Assembly: GCA_030765065.1 (NCBI GenBank)
Contig: CM060990.1
Location: forward strand, 10,043,501-10,107,500
Reading direction: 5' to 3'
DNA length: 64,000 nt
Source of the DNA: Deroplatys truncata
Lineage: Eukaryota > Arthropoda > Insecta > Mantodea > Mantidae
Every line of letters begins with the position of its first letter. Position 1 is the first letter of the stretch. Shown here piece by piece: positions 23,140-34,772 of this stretch. The position numbers were made by a program, and so were the translations under genes. Under the pieces are notes generated by a model, which was given only the letters and a program-made list of their open reading frames with translations, did no database searches and was not told where the DNA came from.

Positions 23140-23953
23140 TGTCGCAACCTTAAGGGTTGTGACTGCGGAACGTAGCTTAAATGTGAAGGTAGATAGCAAA
23201 ACAAATAACCAGCAATGTTTCTTGGTGGTCCATTTTATTGTGTTAATTAGAACATAAAGTGATGCTGGGCTTCAGTCCCCAGATTTCGGTCCAGAGGAGA
23301 CCTGAATGGAATGTACAAATGTAGTCCTGAAGGGACTAAGCATTCAGACTGAAACTGGCTGAAGGCTCAACACATTACATTACTGTATTCTTGTGTAGTC
23401 TAGGTATTTAATAAAATATGGTGAATTTCCCTAATGGGACCTTACCTTACGAGAGTTGTCAGGTACTGCAGTTGCAGGTCCAGCAGCATGGACAGCTGAC
23501 AAGTTCAGAATCAGAACGACCCTAAGCAAGGGTCTGCAGCTCCTTACAAAGAAAGTTACTGCCTAGGGGGGTCCCGACAATTATGCCATGAGCATTACCA
23601 AGTATGGTGTGCCACCGCCCTAGGTTTGAAATATATCGGCCAATCATGGCTGGATACGTCAATGTTCTAGAACATTCTATGTGACGTATCGTGGCTTAAG
23701 GTGCAGTTAAATGTCTGCAAAAAGACACGTACACCTCAGGAAGTGATGCCACAGTAACATCCCTTTGAAATGTCAAAGGAAGTAGCAGACCACGGTTTCC
23801 TATTATAAGTTAACTTTAACTAGAATTCCAAGTCAAGAAAGTGTATGAAATATAAAAATGACCAAATGTGTTAAAATGTAAGAGTTTGGCCAATATAGTA
23901 AAATATCTAATCTATAACTAATTATCTTGCTGCCTGCAACTGTATACGTGACA
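23140..23953 (-). repeat. 5' LTR
   Basis: The second 814-bp copy. In the transcription direction it starts at 23953. It holds the heat-shock-element-like palindrome (TTC 23665, GAA 23670, TTC 23675), a TATA candidate at 23543-23550 that is altered here (sense CTTTGTAA versus CTTTATAA in the other LTR), and AATAAA at 23234-23239. This gives a plausible U3-R-U5 order with the RNA start a little downstream of 23543. Confidence 0.95.
23658..23692. promoter_or_regulatory. Heat-shock-element-like palindrome in U3 (5' LTR copy)
   Basis: Identical core to 5685-5719: three alternating TTC/GAA units between ACGTCA and TGACGT. It lies about 120 bp upstream, in sense, of the better TATA candidate, a normal distance for a proximal enhancer. 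Several substitutions separate the LTRs close by, but none falls in the core. Confidence 0.5.
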
Positions 23954-24850
23954 ATATACATACATACACACACTCGCACACATACATACACACATATATA
24001 GATACACTCGCATACATACATACATATATACATACACTCGCACACATGCATACACACATACATAGATACACTCGCATACATACATATATACATAATACAC
24101 TCGCACACATACATGCATACACTCATACACACATACACATACACTCGCACACATACACAAACACACTCATACACACAGACACATACATACACATAAATAC
24201 ATATACTCGCACACATACACATACACATACATACACACATACAAAAATACACTCACACACATACACATAAATACGTACACTCGCACAAATACACAAACAC
24301 ACTCATACACACATACACTCGCACACACACATTCATACATACATATATACATAATACACACATACACTCGCACATATGCATATATACACTCGCACACATA
24401 CACAAACATAGTCATACACACATACACGTACATATATACCCTCGCACACATACATATACACATACGTAAGCACATACATACATGTACGAGTGCATACATA
24501 CACACATACAGAGATTAAGATATACATTTTTACCGTGGCACACACACACATATGTACACATACATATAGAAGCACATATACACAAGCACATTCATACACA
24601 CATACGCATACATATATACCCTCGCACACATACGTAAGCACATACAGACATATACGAGTACATGCATATTAAAATATACATATTTACCGTGGCACACACA
24701 TATGTACACATACATACACACCCATACGCACATACGCATACATATATACCCTCGCACACATACGTAAGCACATACAGACATATACGAGTACATGCATATT
24801 AAAATATACATATTTACCGTCGCACACACATATGTACACATACATACATT
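23954..24850. repeat. Right part of the (CATA)n array with longer-period units
   Basis: Starts with ATAT (right target duplication, 23954-23957) and continues the catacatac/cactcgcacaca array interrupted by the LTR element. It is more degenerate than the left part. At 24467-24841 it changes to about three copies of a roughly 130-bp unit that includes accctcgcacacatacgtaa and a TTTACCGT(G/C)GCACACA segment. No gene. Confidence 0.9.
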
Positions 24851-25794
24851 TTATCATATTTTTAAACCCTTTCTCGTTCTCAAATGATGCACTTTCAGCA
24901 CTTGAATGTCAATATGCTGTTATCGCTAGAGCTGGCGCAATAGGCACTAAAACACTTAAAAATGGGCAGGAAACCAGGCACTACCAGTAATGACATGCAC
25001 TGAAGCAGGTACAATCATTTTTTTTTTTGATTTACCACTTATAAATACATTTTGACATGACAGAACAGCATAGAAATATAAAATATCCCATAATTAAACT
25101 TTCTAAATTCCACTATTTCCTTAATGAACTGTAAACATATTTTTTTTTAAATTTGCACTCTTTAGCTATGTATTTTTATGACAAACCCTATCATCGGTTT
25201 TAAGTAATTACTCTTCTGAATACGTTTTGCACACCCACACTGCTTTGTAATTACTATTGAATCTGTTTAACAATGTATTATCGACCATTGTTGCGTTTGC
25301 AATGAAATAGGTCTGGTCTTTTTAGGTTGGTACTCTTGTTTTCGCCCACGTGGGAAGTAGAAAACATGATTAACAAAGCGATGAGTTAATACCAAAATGA
25401 TGGATTTTCCAGTCGTAAACCAATAGTGTTTTGTAGCTGAGCATTTACCGGACACTATGTTGTTATTCCACGAAACACTGCAACGGCTGACGTTTTAAAC
25501 GTAATGCCGTTATTACAAACTTCCTCAAGCATGTCAAAATTGGCTCAGAGCGACAAATACTAGTTAATAAACACTATTATTGTAAATATATTATAAATAA
25601 TATATATAGAAGATAAGCAAAATTAATATACAAACCGCCAATAACAACAATAATAAAATTACGAAAGGCGAAAACAGTAATAAAATCTTTCTTTACAAAA
25701 GCCATAATAGGGCCTTGAGCTACCAAGACAACCCATACTATGAAAATGGGCAATTATAGGCACTATAAAATTAGTATTCTTTACTCCAGTAAGG
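24851..25794. other. AT-rich spacer, nothing recognised
   Basis: No convincing coding region, tRNA or repeat on either strand. The short minus-strand frame at 25267-25455 has no motif. Confidence 0.5.
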
Positions 25795-26028
25795 TGTTGT
25801 GCCGTGGCGCTGTGGGCTCGAACCTGGAGCTTTGGTTTCCGGCCCGGGTTCAGTAGCACCCACGGCGCTGCAAATTTTGACCCTGGGTATCGTGAGGAAA
25901 GTGATCCAGGTCACAACATTCTGGGTGGGGGATGTGTGATGCTAGCCACATTACCTCCCCGTATCAGTTGGATTAACGCCAACCTCTGCGTGAGGTCAAG
26001 GCCCTTCATGGGTTGTAGCGCCTAAACA

Positions 26029-26078
<50 letters not shown>
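25795..26078 (+). mobile_element. SINE-like element with a (TA)n tail
   Basis: Begins with a tRNA-like, GC-rich head (tggcgctgtgggctcgaacc, then ggcccgggttcagtagcacc), continues with a body ending in gtagcgcctaaacatgaaat, and runs into a (TA)n tract at 26039-26078. This is the layout of a tRNA-related SINE with a simple-repeat 3' end. No clear target duplication was found. Confidence 0.5.
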
Positions 26079-26081
<3 letters not shown>

Positions 26082-26645
26082 CTCACGATACTAAACAAAG
26101 GAACAAAATAGGAAAATAGCCAAATGCCCAGCTCTACTTATGAATCACATTAGAAGGTTGGTATACTGTGTCTGTCAACTGTCTTTGGCCCTGCAATGAG
26201 CACAGTGGGTTTACCAACTTCAGCATTAGATATGCTAACATTTATTCATTAAAATAATTCAATTCGAAAGAATATGAAACAAAATATAATGCGTTACAAT
26301 TGAAATCGTTTCAAAATTCCACCCTGAGCTCCAGCTGGTCCTAAAACCTCACTTACAATCCTTGTACTCAAAACCATTATTCACTAATTGTTCTGTGTGG
26401 TGTGTCTTCTTTGCGGTCTTAAAATGCGAGATAGAAGCTAAAACCATTTAGTCAGATAAGCTGGACAGTATTCTTCAATAATGAAACCAAATGCTAAATT
26501 ACTAGAACCTTATAAAAAACTAAATTCTCGACATTGGTAAATATGTTTGAGAGAAGCCTTTACGCGCTATTCTCATATCATATTTGATAAATTGTATATA
26601 TGCGTTTTATAAAACACCCAGAAGACATTAAAGAGGGAAAGAGGA
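26079..26645. other. AT-rich spacer, nothing recognised
   Basis: No coding potential or repeat seen. Confidence 0.5.
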
Positions 26646-27690
26646 TATCTGAGTTATACAACTGAAGGGAGCACCGCGCGCACCGCGACCTACATAGATG
26701 TATTGCTGCTACCGCTACACAGGAGGAAGACATGAAATGAAGGAGCTACAGCAGGCTGCAGTATAGGTTATACAACTGAAGGGAACACCGCGCGCACCGT
26801 GACCTACATAGATCTATTGCTGCTACCGCTACCCAGGAGGAAGAGATGAAGTGAAAGAGCTACAGCAGGCTACAGTATAGGTTACACAACTGAAGGGAAC
26901 ACCGCGCGCACCGTGACCTACATAGATCTATTGCTGCTACCGCTACACAGGAGGAAGAGATGAAGTGAAAGAGCTACAGCAGGCTACAGTATAGGTTACA
27001 CAACTGAAGGGAAAACCGCGCGAACTGCGACCTACATAGATCTATTGCTGCTACCGCTAGAGGAGGAAGAGATGAAGTGAAGCAGCTACAGCAGGCTACA
27101 GTATAGGTTATACAACGGAGAACACCGCGCGAACTGCGACCTACATAGATCTATTGCTGCTACCGCTACCCAGGAGGAAGAGATGAAGTGAAGGAGTTAC
27201 AGCAGGCTACAGTATAGGTTACACAACTGAAGGGAACACCGCGCGAACTGCGACCTACATAGATCTATTGCTGCTACCGCTAGAGGAGGAAGAGATGAAG
27301 TGAAGCAGCTACAGCAGGCTACAGTATAGGTTATACAACGGAGAACACCGCGCGAACTGCGACCTACATAGATCTATTGCTGCTACCAGCCTCAGGAGGA
27401 AAAGATGAAGTGAAGCAGCTACAGCAGGCTGCAGTATAGGTTATACAACTGAAGGGAACACCGCGCGCACCGTGACCTACATAGATCTATTGCTGCTACC
27501 GCTACCCAGGAGGAAGAGATGCAGTGAAAGAGCTACAGCAGGCTACAGTATAGGTTATACAACGGAGAACACCGCGCGAACTGCGACCTACATAGATCTA
27601 TTGCTGCTACCAGCCTCAGGAGAAAAAGATGAAGTGAAGGAGTTACAGTAGGCTGCAGTATAGGTTATACAACGGAGGACACCTCGCGCA
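26646..27690. repeat. About 114-bp minisatellite, nine or so copies
   Basis: The unit runs from ggttatacaactgaaggga through acaccgcgcg, gacctacatagatctattgc and gaggaagagatgaagtga to the next unit. Starts at 26766, 26880 and 26994 show a period of about 114 bp; later units vary (gaactgcgac versus gcaccgtgac). Variants alternate, suggesting multi-unit amplification. Several features of the unit match the 47.6-kb array. Confidence 0.92.
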
Positions 27691-28105
27691 CCGCGACCTA
27701 TTTAGTTCACCGTGGGCGGAAGGGATAAAGCGAAGAAGTTACACGAGGCTATAGAACGCAGGTGAATAGGCCACAGAGACGCGCAGAAGTCCCTAACGGT
27801 TCTTATCTCAAGGACACGGCACACGACTGCAGCTGCCTAGAGAAGGCGATAAGCAGTCCTCTTGCGTCCTCCGGAATGCTGTTTCCTTGGATCAAGCGTT
27901 CTGCGCCATCTGTCCGGCACGGACTCACAATACGACCTGCAAGCAAACCTAAAACATGATAAGAAAACGGAAACGATGGAAAGGAAATCGTGGTGGAGGG
28001 GAAACCTTCACAGCATCCGTATTACTGACCACGGAACACCACGAAAATCCCAAAATCAGAGTGGACGTTCGACGGGAATTGAACCCGGTACCTCCATCAC
28101 AGATT
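27691..28105 (+). mobile_element. Unique 3' module attached to the 114-bp array
   Basis: Follows the array directly and contains cgcagaagtccctaacggtt, a stretch with gagaaggcg, and near its end gggaattgaacccggtacct, a tRNA T-arm-like motif on the minus strand. A matching module (gcacgcagaagtccctaacg, then gagaaggcc) follows the 135-bp array at 48536. I read it as the 3' part of a nonautonomous element with an expandable internal repeat. Open frames here are short and not conserved. Confidence 0.5.
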
Positions 28106-29032
28106 TAACAAATAAATTGACCCATATTTTATTCCTTTCCTTTCTTTTGTGATTTACTAGAAAATGTTGAAGCAGATATTGAACTGAAAGTTCGGTCAGT
28201 TCTAGTGAAGTAGCACGCTTGATAAAGTCACACCTGCCTCGCCGTCTGGTGTCTACAATTAAAAGCGCAGTTTTGCATTTGGTAAGGGCTGCAGGTGTAC
28301 ATCATCCTGAAAGCGCGAGAAGGAAATCGTGTACATTTACTGGAAATAATATCGCTTGGAACGGCCGCTTTACATGTTTTTATTAAAAAGCTTCCGAGAA
28401 CTAATGGTAGCCTAATTGAATTATGTGCAGCTGACGGTAGTTATGGGGAGAGTGCGTTACCGTGTCGGTTGCGTTCTCGTTAATAACCGGGGGAACGCAG
28501 TTCCTTGTTCCCTCGAGAACCTCTCATGTAACTGGCGGTTCCAAAAACAATTGTTCTTTCGAAAAACATGTTAGTTTCTATGTGCTGATTGTATGCTAGC
28601 TTCAGTTGTTAGGGTTCACTTCAGTTTCCGAACGGCCATTGTCTTACGAGGCATTAAGGTTTCTGCCACCAAATACTGGTTTAACTTAACAGAACAAACG
28701 TTGCAAACCATGTGCAACACATTCAATAAGCTCACAAATCACAAGACGACCTTCTCCATGAAATAAGCCATACCTACCGTGCAATAACGAACAGAAAAGA
28801 GGCTGTTCAATTCTGTTGCTTACAATTCCAGTTTTAGAATGCTATCGTGCATCATGTTTACATGTGCATTGAACAAGGCAGTGATTCAAGCAATAATGCT
28901 TTGTTCCTGACGGATTATCAGAAATTAGTAAATTTAAAATATTTTGAAATAATATAATACTACTCAAAGGATTTAAACACGCTAATAGAATAAAATTTGA
29001 AGCACAGTAAAACCTAATTCTCACTTCGAATA
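28106..29032. other. Spacer, nothing recognised
   Basis: No gene or repeat supported. Confidence 0.5.
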
Positions 29033-29082
29033 ATAATAATAATAACAATAATAATAATAACAATAATAATAATTATTATTAA
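29033..29082. repeat. (AAT)n microsatellite
   Basis: Imperfect run of aataataataacaataat about 50 bp long. Confidence 0.85.
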
Positions 29083-29139
29083 CACAGAAATATGGATAAG
29101 TGTGAAAGTACCTAAATTCCTAATAATTTGCAGAACGAT

Positions 29140-29860
29140 TCATAAAAGTTCAAAAAACGAAGCAAGGAAAGATACCAGATTAAAACTTTATAAAGCTATA
29201 GCTGTTCGTATGTTGCTTTATGAGTGCTAAACCTGGGTAATGACAAAGAGTACAGAACAAACTAAATACATGGAATTAATTGTTCTTTCACACAAGCCGT
29301 GTGTTGGACAGGATTGGAAAGGTAGAATCAGATGACTGAAAAATTCAATGCCATAACCGGGATTTGAACCACGGATCTCCCGGTCTCCGTCCGGTTGCTC
29401 TAATTGACCTAATAGTGGTTGAAACTAAAAGCCCGGGACTTAAGTACTTACAAAGAATGTATTTCGCCATTGGGGTATGACATCTCAATACAATTTGAGA
29501 TCTCCTTGTGGTTTACCGGGAAAATGCGAGTCAGCTGGAGAATTTAATGGCGTGCCGGCATGTTGCCATGGTAGCTCAGTGGTTAGAGACCGGGAGATCC
29601 GTGGTTCAAATCCCGGCTATGGCATTGAATTTTTCAGTCATCTGATTCTACCTTTCCAAACTAAATACATATTCAGTAAAGATAAAATCAAGGAGTATCA
29701 AGAAAAATTGTAGCAGCACCTGGAAAGAATGGAGCCAGCTAGACTACCTAAAGCAGCATATTATTATAAACCAAAGAGTAAAATGCATTTAGGAAAACGT
29801 ATGAGAAGATGGTGGGGATAACTATCTGGGCGGAACAGGCCTGGTCCCTGAACTGAAGAA
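29140..29860 (+). pseudogene. LINE reverse transcriptase C-terminal remnant split by a SINE-like insertion
   Basis: The left part reads LLYE-ETWVMTKSTEQTKYI-like residues. The right part (from 29671) reads IKEYQEKLQQHLERMEPARL and then KRMRRWWG. Together they resemble the tail of insect non-LTR RTs, where a GSETW motif is followed by a KEYRxKWxxHVxRM block and a GRPRKRW block. The frame is interrupted by the insertion at 29272-29656 and by stops downstream. No catalytic region remains. Confidence 0.6.
29258..29670. mobile_element. 385-bp SINE-like insertion with inverted tRNA-like ends and 14-bp target duplication
   Basis: caaactaaatacat occurs at 29258-29271 and 29657-29670, flanking an insert at 29272-29656. 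The insert has 74-bp inverted arms (29314-29387 and 29586-29659) that are identical but for about one base. The right arm overlaps a tRNA-like head: ggtagctcagtggttagaga (A box) followed by ggttcaaatcccgg (B box). The tRNA-like fold lacks a proper anticodon arm, so it is not a functional tRNA. The long duplication suggests LINE-machinery insertion of a composite of two opposed tRNA-derived SINE ends. Confidence 0.75.
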
Positions 29861-30444
29861 GAAGAATATTTGTTGTTATTATTATAATTATCATGATATT
29901 AATTATAATGTACAATAAGTCGTTTCGAATTTAATATAAAGATATAAGAGTGCTTATGCTCATTATAGACAGTCTTACAATGCAAATACATGGACTGAAA
30001 TAAACTTTAAGCTAAAAATTGGAAATGGCAATGAAACTTTCCTGCATGTTACTAAGAGGGGTTTCTTTCACCTTTTTAATTTCTTATAATGCATGCTTTA
30101 ATTCCATTAAACTCGATTATAGCGTATTAGGTGAGAAAATGGTGTATGAATACTGCTGCGTGCGTCTTCAATTCATTTCATAGTGAAACAGTACCCGACC
30201 TCACTCTGCCCGTCGCTGAAACAGCCCGTTTTCTCAAGTCTGTTGAAAGAGGGTTAGTTACACTGTTGGCCACGTCGAACCAGTTTGTTAAGCTGCAGTC
30301 TTGTTTCCGCCAAATCAGAGGGTAGTGAACGTGGGACCTTGCTTTTGCTCTGTAAAGTCTGCAGGTTTAAGTGCTTAGTGGTATCATATAAGTGCACGTA
30401 ATTTCGTTCCTATTGGTTTATACACTTATTTGCTTAATTCTGTA
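29861..30444. other. Spacer, nothing recognised
   Basis: No supported gene or repeat. Confidence 0.5.
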
Positions 30445-30660
30445 TTACCGAGCCAGATGGTTACGAGGTAACGTGAGAAGTACGCATTCGGAAGGTACTC
30501 GGTTCGATTCCTGGGACCACAATGACCATGGGTTTTTGGTGCTTTTCTCTGGTTTACAAGGCAAATGTTGAGGCAATTTCTCTTTTATCATGAATTAATT
30601 TCGCACATTTCCTTCCCCTTTCATGTTTCAGGTAGGCTTAGGGGATGTGAAGTGTCAGTC
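30445..30660 (+). mobile_element. tRNA-derived SINE-like element
   Basis: A head with ccgagccagatggttacgag followed by ggttcgattcctgg, spaced like A and B boxes, then a body with ttttctctggtttacaaggc. The ends and target duplication are not clear. Confidence 0.45.
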
Positions 30661-30950
30661 AGATGGCGCAGATGGTTGTTAGCTGGGAAGTTCTCGGCCT
30701 TGCGATATGGCAGCCTTCGCTGAGTCGCCTCAGGTGGGTCCAGATCTCGGAGATTCCACCACAGGGAAGCCCTCGTTAAGCAGACCTCGATGTAAACAGA
30801 TCATCAAGCTTGGAATCGTTAGGTACTTCTGCGCGTCTCAGTCGACGGACCTAAAGTGTGGCAAGCACAAAATACCCGCGTTGGGTTATCCGAGGTGCGA
30901 GGTGTCCCCTTCGATCCCTGGTCATACTCATAGTCAGTCATGACTGTTTG
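30661..30950 (+). mobile_element. Dispersed repeat, GC-richer
   Basis: Starts with a tRNA-like atggcgcagatggttgttag and shares blocks (agcttggaatcgttagg; gtgtcccctTcg.tcCctggtcat) with 51190-51300. The one open frame has no recognised motif. Probably a SINE-class or other nonautonomous element. Confidence 0.4.
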
Positions 30951-33359
30951 TTCATTTATTGTTTAAAATATGTTCACAACTTGAATTTCATAGTTCAGCG
31001 TACGTTATTTCAGGCTTTCTGGAAAATATTATGAACAAAGTTTCAATGTATTGGAGAATTTATGTTTCTTACCAAATGTATTCTGGAGTACCATGGACCG
31101 TCTCTTAGATTGTTGCAAATTCTTACTCATCTGCTTTTAAATTAAGCCTTCTGCTAGATTCTTTCATATTCCTTTCAGAAACAGTAATGATTGTCGCCTA
31201 CCGAGGTTACAGCTGTATATTTGTTTGTGTGTGGTTTTTTTTAATTTTCTTTCTGGCATGCTGTACGTAAACAAGCTGAATTTTAACCCGAGCTACTTCT
31301 GAGGGTTAATCTCTTATATTTGGACGAACCTATGAATTCAGTATTGAGAAACAACGCCTCTTAAACGAAGCCAGTTTTGTTGCAAGCTCCAACTTTAAGG
31401 AGTAAACTGTAAGGCAATATCCTCTGTAATACCCGATGTTTAATCCTCAGCAAAGAGGAGATTACATTTGGTTGAAAGCTAAAAAGTGCCCGTTACGGAT
31501 TGTTAGTTATAATTGTAAAGGAAAGATAAGAAAATGGCATAAGCTAACATAAATATGAAAGTGTAAACATATCATGCAATTTATTCACAACTAGCTTAAG
31601 CTGTAGGACAAAGTTTTAGTTGTTATTTTCCTTTCTTTACTTAATATAATAGGTTCAAATAATTCACAATAAACAATAGTTTAAACTTTAAACTAAGATA
31701 ATCTTATTTTTATGTGGAATTACCATTACTCACCCCCTTTTAAAAGAATTACGTTTAAAACTCGCAATGCTTTGAGAACATAATGTTATCAAATAAAATA
31801 TTTCCATGAGGATCTGTGCAGTGCCTCCTCCGCTTCATCACCGTGCTCAATGCAGGAGTGGAGCTACTTTGCCAGTTACTTTATTATCAACCTCTTTCGA
31901 AATGACAGGATATTATACTGCTGTGGAATAGCATTACCTATGCCCGAATTTTAAAACCAAACTCATCTATTTCATAACTTAAATTAATATAACGGCACCA
32001 AAGTAATTATTTGAGGCTTGGGCACCACAGTGAACTATCTCTTTTATTTTGGTCGCGCACTAAGGCAGAGTAATAATTGCTGGCCAGTACATCATTGCAT
32101 TAGAAGGGGAGAGCCATCAGCACCGTGTTCACAGCTTGTCTGTCAACACTTGGCATGATGGAACAGAGCCACTGTCAAGCGATATGAAGAGTTATACATC
32201 CACAGCAATTTTTTGTCTCTCCCTCTCTCTCTCTCTTCCCATATTCCGATATTTCCCACTGGTGATGAAGACTGCGATTTACGCTGTGTTGTTTTCTATG
32301 TATTTTTACGCGCATCTCTCTGGAATCAAGCCTAAATATTCGGGATGTTATGGTTGCGATATTTGTATACCTTAATTAACCTTTTCTTGGTTTGAATTCT
32401 TTCACTAGAAAATTACAAAATGCGCACTTGAAGTAAAATATATTTTTTAATTTCAGGCATATTTTGGTTTAGTGTTCTATGTTTTATGCTTCATTTTATA
32501 CAGCAAATAAATAGTTTTGCATGCTCATAACTAATTAATTCCTGTCTTCGGGCATCGCATCGAAAGACGTGGGCACGGAACTCTCGTTTGTAAATCAGCT
32601 TACAGCCAATGCCGTTGACTCCTAGAGACCTTTGACATATTTCAGAACAGTATAATATTAGGAAGTTAGTGCAACCAAGTCTTTAAGACACTTATTCTCC
32701 TAGTAGATGGATGGGTGGATTGGATGGAGTGGTATGGATAAACTACAATCAGCAACTAGAAAGCTATAGAGTAATTGCTCTGTTATCCACTGGGTGTTCA
32801 TTTTAAAGTGCGTACTGCCGTAGTTCACCCTTGCTCTAAATAACGTCACTATTTGGATGCGAGTTTCACCTTCCCAAAGGTTGCGAAGGTTTGTGTCGAG
32901 GAAGTTACCTGGTTCTCACGGCGTAACCAAGTCCTATAGCGGCGCTGTCAAACAACCCACCTCAACTCGCACGAAGATTACCGGAACTAACCGAGGGGTT
33001 GAGAGACTGTTTACGTTTAAACTGTCCATTTCGATTCCTGTTTGCTTCTCAGCACCTGCATCAGGATGCTTTTAACGTAGAAACAGTCAGTCTTCACTAT
33101 TGAATCCTACTATAGAAGAGGGATTCTCATTGAAGGGAAATATCAATGCAATGTCAACCAATGTGTAATTGATATTGTAGAGAAATATCCCCAGTTTCAA
33201 CTGGGGTCTTGAAAGAATCTGAAGGGGACAGTTAAGAGGTGAGTTAGTTTATCTTTTATGTCGTTGTATATGTAACAAATTTGTTGTGCAACATATAAGT
33301 TATGAGTAATCTGCCATGTTCCTACGTATTGTATTTTCTCTGTTTTGTTTACGGTAGCT
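30951..33359. other. AT-rich region, nothing recognised
   Basis: No gene could be supported in 2.4 kb on either strand. A (CT)n run lies at 32216-32236. Short frames here (for example 32136-32375, 32857-33075) have no motif. Confidence 0.45.
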
Positions 33360-33459
33360 GCATTGTTCGCCTACGGTAAACAGCATGCGTGTGAGACGGC
33401 GAGGGTAACTGACAGATGTGTTCTGCAAGAGAGGCGGACCATTATCTAATAATGTGAAA

Positions 33460-33700
33460 ATTATCAGCATCCCTCAATGGCCCACGAGATCCCCAGAACA
33501 ACATTTGAATTTTTCTCTGGAGTTATCTTAAGGATCGAGTCTTTGCTATACGTTCTGAAAATCTGAACCAGCTGCCGAACTTCATATTCCGGGAGATAAC
33601 GACAAGATATTACGCCCGCAATACGGTCAAGAGAGTGAGGACATGCTTACAACGGAATGGCCGACATGCTGAACCATTATTAAAAGTTTTGCATGTAAAT
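33460..33700 (+). pseudogene. Tc1/mariner-type transposase C-terminal remnant
   Basis: Reading across a frame change gives PQWPTRSPEQ (compare the WPPRSPDLTPxDFFLWG block before the last catalytic residue in mariner-type DDE transposases). It continues as LKDRVFAIRSENLNQL and ends with CLQRNGRHAEPLLK, like the family's C-terminal C-x-x-x-G-x-H-x-E-x-L. The aspartates expected in the block are not preserved. Only about 80 codons remain. Confidence 0.55.
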
Positions 33701-33887
33701 TATTGGAAAATATTTCAAAAGTTGAGGATAATTCTTTATGTTTCTGATATAAAGTTAAATTTAGAAATCAAAACGTTTAAAGCGATTTATTTTGTTATCT
33801 TCTCTGCCTGTCACTCTGCAATAAAAGAACATCAATGCTTCAGAAGCCCCGAAAATATTGTGAACTTCAAGTTTCGAACTCTTTTCC

Positions 33888-34186
33888 TTCCACCCTATTC
33901 GTGTTAGCCTCTGGTTCGCAAAGTCGCGGCTTCAAATCCGGCAGAGACAACGGATATTTTTGGACGTAAAAATCGTTAGCATGGCTTCCTTCGGAAGGGA
34001 AGTAAAGCCGGTGGTGCCTTGTCGTGGATTACGGCACGTAAGTGAACCTCAAGCCTGATAAAGAGGCCTCTGAGCAAAAGTTCCGTTCTTTCACGTCCAA
34101 TATAGCATGGGGCGCTAAGAACTATGGTAGTTAAAGACCGTCCATAAATAAAGCTCAATTTAATTTAATTTTTTTCCACCCTATTC
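33888..34186 (+). mobile_element. SINE with 13-bp target duplication
   Basis: ttccaccctattc at 33888-33900 and 34174-34186 flanks a 273-bp insert. The head (gttagcctctggttcgcaaa, then cggcttcaaatccggcagag) is tRNA-like with a B box. The 3' end is AT-rich (aataaagctcaatttaattt). Orientation is plus. Confidence 0.75.
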
Positions 34187-34772
34187 ATGTAGCAGTTGCT
34201 GCCATCTAGCCTACGGATTCAATAACATTGGAAGACTAAAGGATCGCCAGTCAGCCCTGAAGTCATATCTTGTCCAATATGCTTGACAACGCACCACAAT
34301 AAAGCGAACACTCAGTATCCTGGGAAAGGTATATTGCTACATTATCTATGACAGGTAAAGGAGTTGCGTCAAAGAGTATAACTTCTAAGTTTCATCCGCG
34401 TTTCAGGGAAGGGTTCTCTACTGCAGGAAATATGTTTGTATTAAACACATTAATTCATTAAAATTTGAATAGGTAGAGGGGAAACTCTTGTTTTACTTCT
34501 CTTGATGTTAAAATGGCTTCTGATAGCATGCAGAGGGATGCTTTTTGGATGAAAATTCACCTCAAAGGACTCTGGTAAAATGACGAAAGCTGAAATTTAC
34601 AACGTTGTAGATTTCAGTTTTAGAATGCCCAAATACAATAACTGAATCTTAATCAGACAGCTGAGGAGTTCGCACGGAGGTATTTTTCTCCTCGTATATT
34701 GTACCCAATCAATACGTTTGCAATATTTGTGACAGAGTGGAGATAGATTTGGTTTTTTCTTCTTTTCTTACC
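34187..34772. other. Spacer, nothing recognised
   Basis: No supported gene or repeat. Confidence 0.45.

Larger units (their letters stand above)
5167..23953 (-). mobile_element. 18.8-kb Ty3/gypsy-type (errantivirus-like) LTR element with ADAM and two env genes
   Basis: Two 814-bp direct repeats with TG...CA ends and a 4-bp ATAT duplication bound the element. In sense order on the minus strand: 5' LTR, leader with a tRNA primer-binding-like site, gag, pol (PR-RT-RH-IN order, the Ty3/gypsy arrangement), ADAM metalloprotease-disintegrin, env copy 1, env copy 2, 3' LTR. Typical errantiviruses are 6-9 kb, so this is about twice the usual size. Every coding region has stops or frameshifts, several in homopolymer runs. 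LTR divergence is about 1.2% (10 differences counted by eye), so decay followed a fairly recent insertion, unless some one-base breaks are assembly errors. Confidence 0.93.

Noticed and set aside
29566..29630. tRNA gene candidate with A and B boxes
   Set aside because: The acceptor stem pairs but the anticodon arm is missing; sequence repeats in inverted form, so it is a tRNA-derived SINE end.
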